Shown here piece by piece: positions 1 through 8,346 of a stretch of 64,000 bases of DNA. The position numbers and the translations under genes are program-made. Below the pieces are notes generated by a model. That model was not told the origin of the DNA and did no database searches. It saw nothing but the letters and a program-made list of their open reading frames with translations. The stretch spans positions 62,001 to 126,000 of the forward strand of contig JAWLAO010000001.1 in assembly GCA_041395445.1 (NCBI GenBank). Reading direction: 5' to 3'. This stretch comes from Gammaproteobacteria bacterium. Lineage in GTDB: Bacteria; Pseudomonadota; Gammaproteobacteria; Xanthomonadales; Marinicellaceae. Every line of letters begins with the position of its first letter. The stretch's first letter is position 1.

Positions 1-1589
1 TCCACACGCTTGTAAACCGGACGAATATTCATTCCATGTCTGATTTTTGTTAATTCAGATTCGGATATGCAAAGCAATTCGCTGATTTTAGAATCTGAAA
101 AACCATATTGTTTCAATACTAAAAGTTGTTCTTTAGAGAGCTTATCAACAGGATAACCATTCAAGGCTTTTTCAATATTGATTAAATTTTCAATATGATT
201 TAAAAACCAAGGGTCAATTTTAGAAATCTGGTAAACCTCTTCAATGCTATAACCCAAGCGGAAAGCATCGCCAACGTATAAAAGCCTGTCAGCAGTTGGT
301 TCTCTCAGTTCTTTGTTTAAATCAAAACCTTCATCAATATCATCCTGATTGATAAGTGAACCCAAACCATTCAGGCCTGTTTCCATACCTCGAAGTGCTT
401 TTTGCAAGGATTCGCTAAAATTGCGCCCAATAGCCATCACTTCACCGACAGATTTCATTTGTGTGGTCAAATGATCATCCGCATTGGCAAATTTCTCAAA
501 CGCGAAGCGAGGAATCTTTGTAACGACATAATCTATACTTGGCTCAAATGAAGCCGGAGTTGCACCACCGGTGATTTCATTTTGCAATTCATCCAAAGTG
601 TAGCCAACAGCTAGTTTTGCTGCCACTTTGGCAATTGGAAAACCGGTTGCTTTCGATGCCAATGCTGAGGAACGTGAAACACGTGGATTCATCTCAATAA
701 CAATGACTCGACCATTTTCCGGGTTGACTGAGAATTGAACATTTGAACCGCCGGTATCCACACCTATTTTGCGTAAAACAGCCAAAGAGGCGTCTCTAAG
801 CTCTTGATACTCCTTATCTGTCAGTGTTTGCGCCGGTGCAACAGTGATTGAATCACCGGTATGAACACCCATAGGGTCGAGGTTTTCTATCGAACAAACA
901 ATGATGCAATTGTCGTTTTTGTCACGGACAACCTCCATTTCAAATTCTTTCCAACCTAACAAAGACTCTTCAAGCAGAACCTCGGTCGTCGGTGATTGCA
1001 ACAAACCATTTGCGGTAATTTCCTCAAATTCCTGAAGATTGTAGGCAATTCCACCGCCGCTGCCACCCATAGTGAACGAGGGGCGAATGATTACCGGATA
1101 GCCGATTTTTTTCTGTGCCTCTCTGGCTTCTTCGATATTATGAACCAAAAATGATAAAGGTGTTCCCAGTCCAATTTCAGTCATTGCTTCCTTGAACAAT
1201 TCACGATCTTCCGCCATATCAATGGCTTCGCGAGTGGCTCCAATCATTTCCACATTGAATTTTTCCAAAACACCTTGTGAAACCAAATCCAACGAACAAT
1301 TTAACGCTGTCTGACCACCCATTGTTGGGAGCAGAGCATCAGGACGCTCTTGCTCAATAATTTTAGCGACTGTTTTCCAGTTGATTGGCTCGATAAAAAT
1401 TTTATCCGCCGTTTCCGGATCGGTCATTATCGTTGCCGGATTTGAATTTACCAAAATAACCCGATAGCCTTCATCGCGTAAAGCCTTACAGGCTTGTGTA
1501 CCGGAATAATCGAATTCACAGGCTTGTCCAATCACAATCGGACCGGCTCCCAATACCAGAATGCTTTTAATGTCGGATCTTTTAGGCAT
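1..1589 (-). CDS. carB: Carbamoyl-phosphate synthase large subunit (partial, C-terminal part beyond window)
   Basis: Reading leftward from ATG at 1589, the frame stays open to the window edge (about 529 of an expected ~1070 codons). The start MPKRSDIKSILVLGAGPIVI is the classic CarB N-terminus. It is followed by the ATP-grasp region with MGGSGGGIAYN and EMNPRVSRSSALASKATG. The enzyme uses glutamine-derived ammonia, bicarbonate and two ATP to make carbamoyl phosphate for arginine and pyrimidines. Its start overlaps the carA stop by 8 bases (1582-1589), indicating translational coupling. Only the first synthetase half and the start of the oligomerisation domain are visible. Identity is secure. 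Confidence 0.97.
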   Translation of the reverse strand, partial: MPKRSDIKSILVLGAGPIVIGQACEFDYSGTQACKALRDEGYRVILVNSNPATIMTDPETADKIFIEPINWKTVAKIIEQERPDALLPTMGGQTALNCSLDLVSQGVLEKFNVEMIGATREAIDMAEDRELFKEAMTEIGLGTPLSFLVHNIEEAREAQKKIGYPVIIRPSFTMGGSGGGIAYNLQEFEEITANGLLQSPTTEVLLEESLLGWKEFEMEVVRDKNDNCIIVCSIENLDPMGVHTGDSITVAPAQTLTDKEYQELRDASLAVLRKIGVDTGGSNVQFSVNPENGRVIVIEMNPRVSRSSALASKATGFPIAKVAAKLAVGYTLDELQNEITGGATPASFEPSIDYVVTKIPRFAFEKFANADDHLTTQMKSVGEVMAIGRNFSESLQKALRGMETGLNGLGSLINQDDIDEGFDLNKELREPTADRLLYVGDAFRLGYSIEEVYQISKIDPWFLNHIENLINIEKALNGYPVDKLSKEQLLVLKQYGFSDSKISELLCISESELTKIRHGMNIRPVYKRV

Positions 1590-2763
1590 TGGCATTCTCC
1601 TGCATTTTTTCTATGAACGGCATAAATATTTTCTTGGCATCATGGGGTCCGGGACTGGCTTCGGGATGTCCCTGGAAGCTGTAAGCAAAACAATCGGTTC
1701 GACGAATCGCCTGAACTGAGCCATCAAATAATGATTTGTGAGTGATTTGTAAGGTATCAGGAATATCATCTTCAGAAACTGCAAACCCATGATTTTGCGA
1801 GGTAATCATCACTTCCTTTGTTTGTAAATCCTGAACGGGATGATTAGCTCCATGATGCCCGAATTTCATCTTTTCAGTTTTTGCTCCGCTGGCTAATGCC
1901 AGAATCTGATGCCCCAGACAAATTCCAAATACTGGAATTTTTGTATTCAATAACGCTTTGACATTCTCTATGGCATAATCACAAGCTGCAGGGTCTCCCG
2001 GACCGTTTGATAAGAAAACTCCATCCGGTTTCATATCCAGAACAGTTTGAACATCGGTATCTGCTGAAACGACATGCAGTTCACAATTCAAGGAAGAAAG
2101 AATGCGTAAAATGTTATGTTTAACACCATAATCATAACAAACCACTTTAAATTTCCTGGTATTGGACTCAGCAAATTGATTGGAGGTTAAGTCGAATTCC
2201 CCCTGTTGCCATTGATAGGGTTTGTCACAAGTCACTTTGATTGCTAAATCCAGATTATTCAAACCCTCAAACTCTTTGGCTTTTTGTAAAGCTAACTTCT
2301 CATCAATATTTTGATTCATGATGCAACCATTAAGTGCACCTTTAGTGCGCAAAATTTTTGTCAGTTCACGAGTATCCAAATTGGCAATTGCCATGATTTT
2401 GTTTTTTTGTAAGTATTCCTCAAGTGACTCCTGCATTCTCCATGAACTCGCCAGTTTGGGTAAATCCTTAATAATCAATCCTTTGACATAAGTCTTATCC
2501 GATTCGTTATCAGCTGAATTACAACCGGTATTACCGATATGAGGATAGGTGAGGGTGACGATTTGTTCACAATAAGACGGATCAGATAAGATTTCCTGAT
2601 AGCCGGTCATTGCTGTGTTAAAAACAACTTCACCAACAGAAAAACTAGTATCAATGTCTTGATAACCTATTGATATTCCATGAAATATTGTTCCATCTTC
2701 GAGAGCCAGAATGGCTTTTTTTTGCCCAGCGAAAAGCACAGAGTCTAAATTATCTACTTGCAT
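1582..2763 (-). CDS. carA: Carbamoyl-phosphate synthase small (glutaminase) subunit
   Basis: The 393-residue protein has the N-terminal CPSase small-chain domain (LEDGTIFHG, GEVVFNTAMTGYQEILSDPSY) and a C-terminal class I glutamine amidotransferase domain. The nucleophile Cys lies in FGICLGHQILALA, and the His and Glu of the triad in SFQGHPEASPGPHD. It hydrolyses glutamine and channels ammonia to CarB. Length is close to the family norm (~380), with a slightly long N-terminus. The start is the first ATG in the frame, and no strong Shine-Dalgarno is visible before it. It is followed immediately by carB with an 8-base overlap. Confidence 0.97.
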   Translation of the reverse strand: MQVDNLDSVLFAGQKKAILALEDGTIFHGISIGYQDIDTSFSVGEVVFNTAMTGYQEILSDPSYCEQIVTLTYPHIGNTGCNSADNESDKTYVKGLIIKDLPKLASSWRMQESLEEYLQKNKIMAIANLDTRELTKILRTKGALNGCIMNQNIDEKLALQKAKEFEGLNNLDLAIKVTCDKPYQWQQGEFDLTSNQFAESNTRKFKVVCYDYGVKHNILRILSSLNCELHVVSADTDVQTVLDMKPDGVFLSNGPGDPAACDYAIENVKALLNTKIPVFGICLGHQILALASGAKTEKMKFGHHGANHPVQDLQTKEVMITSQNHGFAVSEDDIPDTLQITHKSLFDGSVQAIRRTDCFAYSFQGHPEASPGPHDAKKIFMPFIEKMQENANA

Positions 2764-2873
2764 AAGATCAGGAAAAAGAAATATTAAGCTGGGAGTGTAT
2801 TCTAAACTAAACGTGGTTTTTAGTCTAAGTATTCTTGGATTATTTTAGTTGGTTTTAGAAATTATGGTTATAA

Positions 2874-2910
2874 GCTGTATTCCAGTTGATTTTTAATTCC
2901 GGAATACAGC
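2874..2910. repeat. Perfect 10-bp inverted repeat, possible transcript-end hairpin
   Basis: GCTGTATTCC (2874-2883) and GGAATACAGC (2901-2910) are perfect reverse complements separated by 17 bases. The hairpin lies between the end of the small secreted-protein gene (stop at 2928) and the carA promoter region. Neither strand has a strong T-run after it, so a rho-independent terminator is possible but not convincing. It could also be an RNA-stability element. Confidence 0.45.
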
Positions 2911-2927
2911 AAAAGTCTCTTTCAAAT

Positions 2928-3299
2928 TTAGTTCGACTTGATAAACTCTTCTAATAACTTTGAATTTTCAATACCCTCATCTGACGAAAAAGGCTGGAAG
3001 CTGATAAAACCGCTTGTTAAAGAAGCAACTGAGTAGGATTTTCCGCTTTTTAACGGTTTAAATGTGAGAACTGTAGAGTCATTTGCCAGCTTATTGGCTA
3101 ATTCCAGACAGTATTCTTCAATTGTACCGTTAAAATATTCGGGGACAGTTTTTAGCCCCACTACGATATTTACACCGTTTGTTTGCTGTTTAACCAGTAC
3201 TAATCTCATATTTTTGTTATCTTGTGGTGTCATATCATTATTTCCTGCAAATGTGTTAAATGTTAAAAGTACAAATATTAGAGCTAAGAATTCATTCAT
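2928..3299 (-). CDS. Small secreted hypothetical protein
   Basis: I do not recognise a family. I chose the ATG at 3299, giving 123 residues. The protein then starts MNEFLALIFVLLTFNTFAGN, a plausible Sec signal peptide with cleavage after TFA. The longer frame to 3401 would overlap the next gene and put a charged, non-signal stretch in front. The mature part is short, with no cysteines or obvious catalytic motif. It lies 64 bases downstream of a lipoprotein gene on the same strand, so the two may be co-transcribed and both act outside the inner membrane. Function unknown. Confidence 0.55.
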   Translation of the reverse strand: MNEFLALIFVLLTFNTFAGNNDMTPQDNKNMRLVLVKQQTNGVNIVVGLKTVPEYFNGTIEEYCLELANKLANDSTVLTFKPLKSGKSYSVASLTSGFISFQPFSSDEGIENSKLLEEFIKSN

Positions 3300-3363
3300 A
3301 TTGTTCACTGTTTTGGTATTATGATTTATTACGAAAATTAGGTATTTTTTATGACATCGAAAT

Positions 3364-4017
3364 TCAATCATTTGAAACCCGACTAATGATAACTTCGCCA
3401 TTTTGTTCTTTTAATAACAATTTGGTTTTACCGAGATTGAGTTTGACCTGAGAATTTATTTCTAAATTTAGTTTTTTTGGCTGAATATTCAAATCAGGTG
3501 AGAACCATAACGTGTCTGGGTGATATAAAAAACGAGTTCCGTAATAAAAATAGTTGGTGAGATGTCTTGAAGTCAGTAAGTCAGGTCGATACTTTTTACC
3601 ATCTTTATCTGCAATTTCAGGTCGCATAAACACAACAAGCGGTTCAACGGAAGCAAATTCGATGATGTATGGAGCATTGATAAACTGTTTTGTACCTTCA
3701 TCAGTTCCAACGTAAGAACCGGATTTTGGCCATAGCTCCAAATAATTGTTTTCTTTAAAAAATTCATCAATCATTCGTCCATAAGCCGAGGGATTTGGTC
3801 TCGATGTTTTGGTAACCCAACGCCAATGTGTTTGGTATCCGGTTGTGGAAAACGGAGCAGAGGTTTGTTTGGTTTCTAAAAAGACTTTAGTATCAGCATC
3901 ACACCAAGGCAGATCTCTGTCGGTATCTAACTGTTGTTGCCAGCCATTGACCGAACAAGCACCCAAGTACAGACACAATGCCAAAAATAAAATGACCATT
4001 ATAATTGTTGTATTCAT
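3364..4017 (-). CDS. Hypothetical lipoprotein
   Basis: The 217-residue product starts with a hydrophobic segment ending in a lipobox, LYLGAC (Cys at residue 21), followed by SVNGWQQQ. It is therefore predicted to be a lipid-anchored envelope protein. Asp is not at position +2, which favours the outer membrane under the Lol rule. The mature part is rich in aromatic residues (YFYYGTRFLYHPDTLWFSPD). I recognise no domain. The gene precedes the small secreted protein at 2928-3299 on the same strand. Confidence 0.6.
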   Translation of the reverse strand: MNTTIIMVILFLALCLYLGACSVNGWQQQLDTDRDLPWCDADTKVFLETKQTSAPFSTTGYQTHWRWVTKTSRPNPSAYGRMIDEFFKENNYLELWPKSGSYVGTDEGTKQFINAPYIIEFASVEPLVVFMRPEIADKDGKKYRPDLLTSRHLTNYFYYGTRFLYHPDTLWFSPDLNIQPKKLNLEINSQVKLNLGKTKLLLKEQNGEVIISRVSND

Positions 4018-4096
4018 AATTCACTATTTAAAGACTTTCTAATAGTGAATTACGAATTTATAACAATATTTATGACATTGAATTCAAAATTATTGG

Positions 4097-4465
4097 TTAT
4101 TCAAAGCCGTTTTTAAAGATCAAGTCAAAATCATAGCTGAATAAGGTTGGGTCATTTTCACCAGTTTCTGTCGGAACGTTATTACAATTTGGATCAGGGT
4201 CAATTCCGTGTTCCGATAAATCATAGATAATTTGGCCCATATCTTCTGCTTGAATCTCAATCTGAGATAAATAATTGCCCAAACCAAAGCCTTGATCTAC
4301 AACATGGGTGATGTCAACAGTCATTCAGAACTGTGCCGTCGCCAGTCCGTTAAAAGTTGAACTCATCGCAGTAAACATATTGGTATCGGCACTGCCGTCA
4401 TATCCCGGGTTTAAGCTAACGGTGCCACCATTAGCAACATGAAAAGGTGGAGTTATGTAAATAAA
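4097..4465 (-). pseudogene. Remnant of a secreted protein with FKNGFE C-terminal tail
   Basis: A 75-codon frame (4097-4324) ends YDFDLIFKNGFE. Immediately upstream in the same frame, and separated only by TGA at 4325-4327, is an open stretch (to about 4465) encoding HVANGGTVSLNPGYDGSADT and FTAMSSTFNGLATAQF. That upstream stretch has a stop before it and no start codon. The best reading is the 3' end of a larger exported protein that lost its 5' part and gained a nonsense codon. The hydrophobic/acidic residues then NGFE resemble a C-terminal tail I recall on many secreted proteins of Marinicella-like bacteria. An intact 75-residue protein is possible but less likely. Confidence 0.5.
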
Positions 4466-4500
4466 TTATTTCAATATCAATAAGATATAAAGAGTTTTAT

Positions 4501-4893
4501 TTATGTATAATCCTGATAAGATTTTTCTTCGGTTAAATCGGAACCGAGCAGGGCATTCACTTCTTTTTTAACGGTTGCACGTTTGTCATTTTGGAAATAC
4601 ACACTACGGGCAATCTGAATAAATTCATCGTCAAACTCTTTTTTCATTTCTTTCATGCGAATAGCATCTTCAATATTCCAAAGGTCTTGATTGACGTTTG
4701 TGAGTTGAGATTTTAAATCGTCAAGTTGTGAACTTGATTCAACATTTTCTTGCCATGTTTGAGTCAAAATATGGAGTTCATGATTGACATTCTTGAGTTT
4801 CTCAGCATCGCTAATATGCTTGGCTTTGATTTCCAAAATAGTAATTTTATCGAGTAATTCTCCAAAAGAGACCGGTGCTGAAACAATGTTCAT
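4501..4893 (-). CDS. DUF6165 family protein
   Basis: The 130-residue protein begins MNIVSAPVSFGELLDKITIL, which matches the conserved start of the DUF6165 family (PVSLGELLDKITILEIK as I recall it). A long, strongly charged helical region follows (residues ~20-110) and is probably coiled coil. No signal peptide or membrane segment is visible. Family members are often found near polysaccharide or glycosyltransferase genes, but nothing here confirms such a role. It is monocistronic, divergent from mltF. Confidence 0.75.
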   Translation of the reverse strand: MNIVSAPVSFGELLDKITILEIKAKHISDAEKLKNVNHELHILTQTWQENVESSSQLDDLKSQLTNVNQDLWNIEDAIRMKEMKKEFDDEFIQIARSVYFQNDKRATVKKEVNALLGSDLTEEKSYQDYT

Positions 4894-4948
4894 ATTATTT
4901 TCCGACTTAAAAATCCCGAATTATACTTAAATTTAGGGTAAATTTCTT

Positions 4949-6352
4949 TTGATATTATGCTTTCGCAGGTTAGACTTTGTTTTTTTCTATATTGTTAATG
5001 AATTCTTGATAGCTTCAAACTATAAAGTTTCTTTAAATAGAATTCTTCTCATTATCCTGTCTTTTGTATTTCTAACAAGCCCTGCAAATAGTCTTACACA
5101 ATGGCAAAAGATAAAAGAGAAAGGATATTTAAGCTGGATTACTCGCCCCAGTCCGTTGACTTATTACAATTCATTGGATGGTATTATTGGATTGGAGCAT
5201 GATATTCTCAAAGGTTTTTGTGAGGAAAATAATATCAATTTGATAACATTGTCAGCAAATTCCAACTATGAACTTTTCAAACGATATGATAGTGAGAATA
5301 TAGACATAGTCGGTGGTCATTTGAGCTTGACCAAAGAAAGATTAACAAAATATAAAGCATCTGATGCTTATGATAAAACATCTGTTCATATCATCAGTTC
5401 ATTAAGAAAACCCAAAATCAGAGGCTTGGAATATTTGCCGGAGTATCGCGGTGTGGTGCTTGAGAATTCGTCCTATGGTGCTGTTGCTACATCGTTGATA
5501 AAAAATCAACAGGCGAATATTGAACTGTATAATGGTGAAAGTATTTATGAACTTTTACAAGATGTCATGTATGGAAAAATAGATTACACACTGGCAGATA
5601 TTGGCATTTACAATATTTTTAGAAGTTATGTCCCTAAATTAAGGTTAGGTCAAAAAGTATCTAATGAACAGAGTCTGGTTTTTTATAATAAAAATTTAAA
5701 TGATGACTCTCTAATCGTAGAACTGAATAAGTATCTCAAAAAATACATCTTTCAGAACAAAGTCAATCGCTACAAGAAGTTTCTGCAACAAACTCTGCCC
5801 AAAAGCAAGCCGGCTGATACCGTTCAATTTATGAAAAACTATAACAAGCGGTGGCAAGAAGTCAAACCTCTTATTGATACCGTTGCTGAGAAATATGGCA
5901 TCAATCCTATATTACTGGCCGCTATCAGTTATCAAGAGTCACACTGGAATGCCGATGCGGTGTCTCCGACATTGGTCAAAGGGTTGATGATGTTGACAAA
6001 AGCGGTTGCAGAGGAACAAGGGGTCAAAAATCGCTTTGACCCTTTCCAAAGTCTCGAAGGCGGTGTGAAACATTTCCTTAAAATGAAACAAACCATTCCT
6101 GAAAGAATTTCAGAACCGGACAAAACTTACTTTGCCTTGGCAGCATATAATATTGGTTATGGAAACCTAGAAAAAGCGAGAGTCATTACTCAAATGAATG
6201 GCAAAAACCCGGATATTTGGGAAGATGTCAAAGAACATTTACCAGAATTGAATGATATGGATGGATTTAATGTCGATGGTAAAACGGCGGTTAGATATGT
6301 TGAAAACATCCGTGTTTATCAAAAATTGTTACAATGGAAACAACAAATATAG
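4949..6352 (+). CDS. mltF: Membrane-bound lytic murein transglycosylase F
   Basis: The 467-residue protein has two domains. An N-terminal periplasmic-binding-like (SBP_bac_3) domain spans about residues 50-275. A C-terminal lysozyme-like SLT domain spans about 290-455, with the catalytic Glu in AAISYQESHWNADAVSP, then VKGLMMLT and FALAAYNIGYGNLEKAR. It cleaves the MurNAc-GlcNAc bond of peptidoglycan, forming 1,6-anhydro ends. The N-terminus holds a hydrophobic export segment (NRILLIILSFVFLTSPANS). The residues before it look unusual, so translation may begin downstream at a TTG near residue 20. Family proteins are usually ~450-520 residues. Confidence 0.9.
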   Translation: MILCFRRLDFVFFYIVNEFLIASNYKVSLNRILLIILSFVFLTSPANSLTQWQKIKEKGYLSWITRPSPLTYYNSLDGIIGLEHDILKGFCEENNINLITLSANSNYELFKRYDSENIDIVGGHLSLTKERLTKYKASDAYDKTSVHIISSLRKPKIRGLEYLPEYRGVVLENSSYGAVATSLIKNQQANIELYNGESIYELLQDVMYGKIDYTLADIGIYNIFRSYVPKLRLGQKVSNEQSLVFYNKNLNDDSLIVELNKYLKKYIFQNKVNRYKKFLQQTLPKSKPADTVQFMKNYNKRWQEVKPLIDTVAEKYGINPILLAAISYQESHWNADAVSPTLVKGLMMLTKAVAEEQGVKNRFDPFQSLEGGVKHFLKMKQTIPERISEPDKTYFALAAYNIGYGNLEKARVITQMNGKNPDIWEDVKEHLPELNDMDGFNVDGKTAVRYVENIRVYQKLLQWKQQI

Positions 6353-6424
6353 AAATGTTTATTAACTATTTATTCAAGCTAGAATTAATGATAGAATCTT
6401 TTCAGTTTGACAGTGTTATAAAAA

Positions 6425-7126
6425 ATGAGCTTTGAAATAGGACATGCTACACATACCGGAATTAAAAGAGATCACAATGAGGATACTTATGGTGTGGGTG
6501 AAAACATCTGGATGGTCGCTGATGGTATGGGAGGTCATGATCATGGTGAATTAGCCAGTGCAATGGCGCGTGATTCAATATTACATCATTATCAATCCGG
6601 AGAAAGCCTTAAGGATTGTATTATTCACTCTAATCAAACAATCATTGATAGCTCCTACGAAAGAGGTGGCGACTTGCCGATGGGAACAACGGTTGTTATT
6701 CTAACTGTTAGAGGTCATAAATTTTATGCGGCATGGGTGGGCGATAGTCGGATTTATAAGTTAAGAAACGGTAAATTATCCCCAGTATCAACTGATCACT
6801 CTTATGTTCAGGAATTGGTTGACCAAAAACTAATAACGGAACAACAAGCAAGAACGCATCCTCACCGCAATGTCGTCACACAGGCATTGGGTGTAACCGA
6901 TAATTCAGAAATTCATATTTCTCTGGCGGAAGGAGATTTACTTTCAGGTGATAAATTTTTGCTATGCAGCGATGGATTAACAGAAGAAGTCGAGGATAGC
7001 ATTATTGAGGAAATCATGTCTAAGCCGATACATCCTCAGGAAATTACCGATCATCTCATGGTTGCAGCCTTGAAAGGTGGCGGATCGGACAATATTACTG
7101 TTCTTGTAATTGAAAATAAAGATTAA
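6425..7126 (+). CDS. PP2C-type Ser/Thr protein phosphatase
   Basis: The 233-residue single-domain enzyme carries the full set of PPM/PP2C metal-binding motifs. These are RDHNED near the start, VADGMGGH at residues ~30-38, MGTTVVIL, WVGDSRIYKL, CSDGLTEEV and a terminal SDNITVLVI. It should dephosphorylate Ser/Thr (possibly Asp) on cytoplasmic proteins using Mn/Mg. It resembles Stp1/PrpC-like bacterial phosphatases. No Hanks-type kinase gene is next to it, so its partner is unknown. It ends 4 bases into the convergent mobA gene. Confidence 0.92.
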   Translation: MSFEIGHATHTGIKRDHNEDTYGVGENIWMVADGMGGHDHGELASAMARDSILHHYQSGESLKDCIIHSNQTIIDSSYERGGDLPMGTTVVILTVRGHKFYAAWVGDSRIYKLRNGKLSPVSTDHSYVQELVDQKLITEQQARTHPHRNVVTQALGVTDNSEIHISLAEGDLLSGDKFLLCSDGLTEEVEDSIIEEIMSKPIHPQEITDHLMVAALKGGGSDNITVLVIENKD

Positions 7127-7680
7127 TCTGATTTTCTAATTTTTTGAATTTTATTCCAATCTGTTCTGGTGTTTACATTGTAAAATATTTCACTTTCTAT
7201 TGAATGCTGGATTGACTTGGCATTAAGTTGTTTAAATAAATTTTGAATTGATAACTTGTCACTTTCTATTAATGATTTCATCTTTTGCCTGTTTTCAAGT
7301 GAGTTTTTGATTGTAAAAGGAAAGACTTGACCAGAAAAGTAGGAGATATCGTATTTTGCTGACATCTTCATCAATTCCAAGACCACATCAACCGTGAGTA
7401 GAGGCATGTCAACCGGAATAAAAAGTAAATAATCGGATTGAATTTCTTCCATACAAGTCAAAATGCCACCTAAAGGGCCTTTGTTTTTATATTTGTCGAC
7501 AATACCGCTTTGACCACTAACTTGTATTTTATTGATACCTGATTTTTGAAGCAAATCTAAAGAATTTTGCAGAAATGTTTTTGAGTTGAATATCAATTCA
7601 GACTTATTTTCACCCATGCGAAGAGACTGTCCGCCGCAAAGAACTACACCACAATAATCAACGTTTATAGAATTTTTCAT
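7123..7680 (-). CDS. mobA: Molybdenum cofactor guanylyltransferase (MobA-like)
   Basis: The 185-residue nucleotidyltransferase starts with GVVLCGGQSLRMGENKSEL, matching the MobA GTP-binding loop (LxGGxSxRMGxxK). PLGGILTCME and FIPVDMPLL follow, supplying the metal-binding Asp. It attaches GMP to molybdopterin. The C-terminal part is slightly divergent, and a MocA-like cytidylyltransferase is a weaker alternative. It is divergent from moaB with an 89-base gap, so both genes probably serve molybdenum cofactor synthesis. Confidence 0.85.
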   Translation of the reverse strand: MKNSINVDYCGVVLCGGQSLRMGENKSELIFNSKTFLQNSLDLLQKSGINKIQVSGQSGIVDKYKNKGPLGGILTCMEEIQSDYLLFIPVDMPLLTVDVVLELMKMSAKYDISYFSGQVFPFTIKNSLENRQKMKSLIESDKLSIQNLFKQLNAKSIQHSIESEIFYNVNTRTDWNKIQKIRKSD

Positions 7681-7769
7681 TACTGAAATATTATAAAAGT
7701 CAGGTACGATGTTTGGGAAGTATTTTAATTTGAATTATAATTTACCTGCTTATTTTTCTAATTTAAATT

Positions 7770-8297
7770 ATGTCTCATAAACAATCTATGCCATTTAAAC
7801 CATTGAATATTGTTATCCATACTGTGAGTGACACTCGCACCGAAGAAGATGATAAATCAGGTGCTGTTCTTAAGGAGCGACTTATACAATCTGGACATCG
7901 CTTGGTTGAAAAATTAATTACCAAGGATGATGTTTTTCATATTCGTAAAGTGGTGAGTGATTGGATTTTCAGAGATGATGTTGATGTGATACTTATCACC
8001 GGGGGAACCGGTTTCACTATTCGAGACAATACGCCTCAAGCTGTTGAACCTTTATTAATTAAAAAAGTGGACGGATTCGGTGAATTGTTTAGACAGATTT
8101 CTTATGGTGAAATCGGAACTTCAACGCTGCAGAGCAGAGCTTTGGCCGGAATTTCCAATGCCACTCTGGTGGTTTGTATGCCTGGTTCACCAAATGCTTG
8201 CAAAACCGTTTGGGATAAAATTCTTGTCGAACAACTCGATGCCAGTCACCGTCCGTGTAATTTTGTTGAGCATTTAGCAAAGAACTCAAGTAAATAA
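7770..8297 (+). CDS. moaB: Molybdenum cofactor biosynthesis protein B
   Basis: The 175-residue protein matches MoaB. HTVSDTRTEEDDKSG is the N-terminal signature, ILITGGTGFTIRDNTPQAVE is the substrate loop, and VVCMPGSPNACKTVWDKIL is the C-terminal motif. Family members adenylate molybdopterin or bind the precursor; the exact role of MoaB in E. coli is still debated. The start chosen (MSHKQSMPFKP) has normal family length. Convergent with ccmI, sharing a hairpin terminator. Confidence 0.93.
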   Translation: MSHKQSMPFKPLNIVIHTVSDTRTEEDDKSGAVLKERLIQSGHRLVEKLITKDDVFHIRKVVSDWIFRDDVDVILITGGTGFTIRDNTPQAVEPLLIKKVDGFGELFRQISYGEIGTSTLQSRALAGISNATLVVCMPGSPNACKTVWDKILVEQLDASHRPCNFVEHLAKNSSK

Positions 8298-8312
8298 TAA
8301 AACGTCCTGTCG

Positions 8313-8346
8313 CCCTGAACTCGTTTCAGGGTCAATCTAATTTTTT
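8313..8346. terminator. Hairpin between convergent moaB and ccmI
   Basis: CCCTGAA (8313-8319) pairs with TTCAGGG (8325-8331) around a 5-base loop. A run of six T follows at about 8340-8345 on the plus strand, and a T-rich stretch follows on the minus strand. It lies between the moaB stop and the end of ccmI and can serve both genes. The core wording (gaactcgtttcagg) is also seen as a dispersed intergenic repeat in other genomes, so it may be a repeat recruited as a terminator. Confidence 0.6.
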
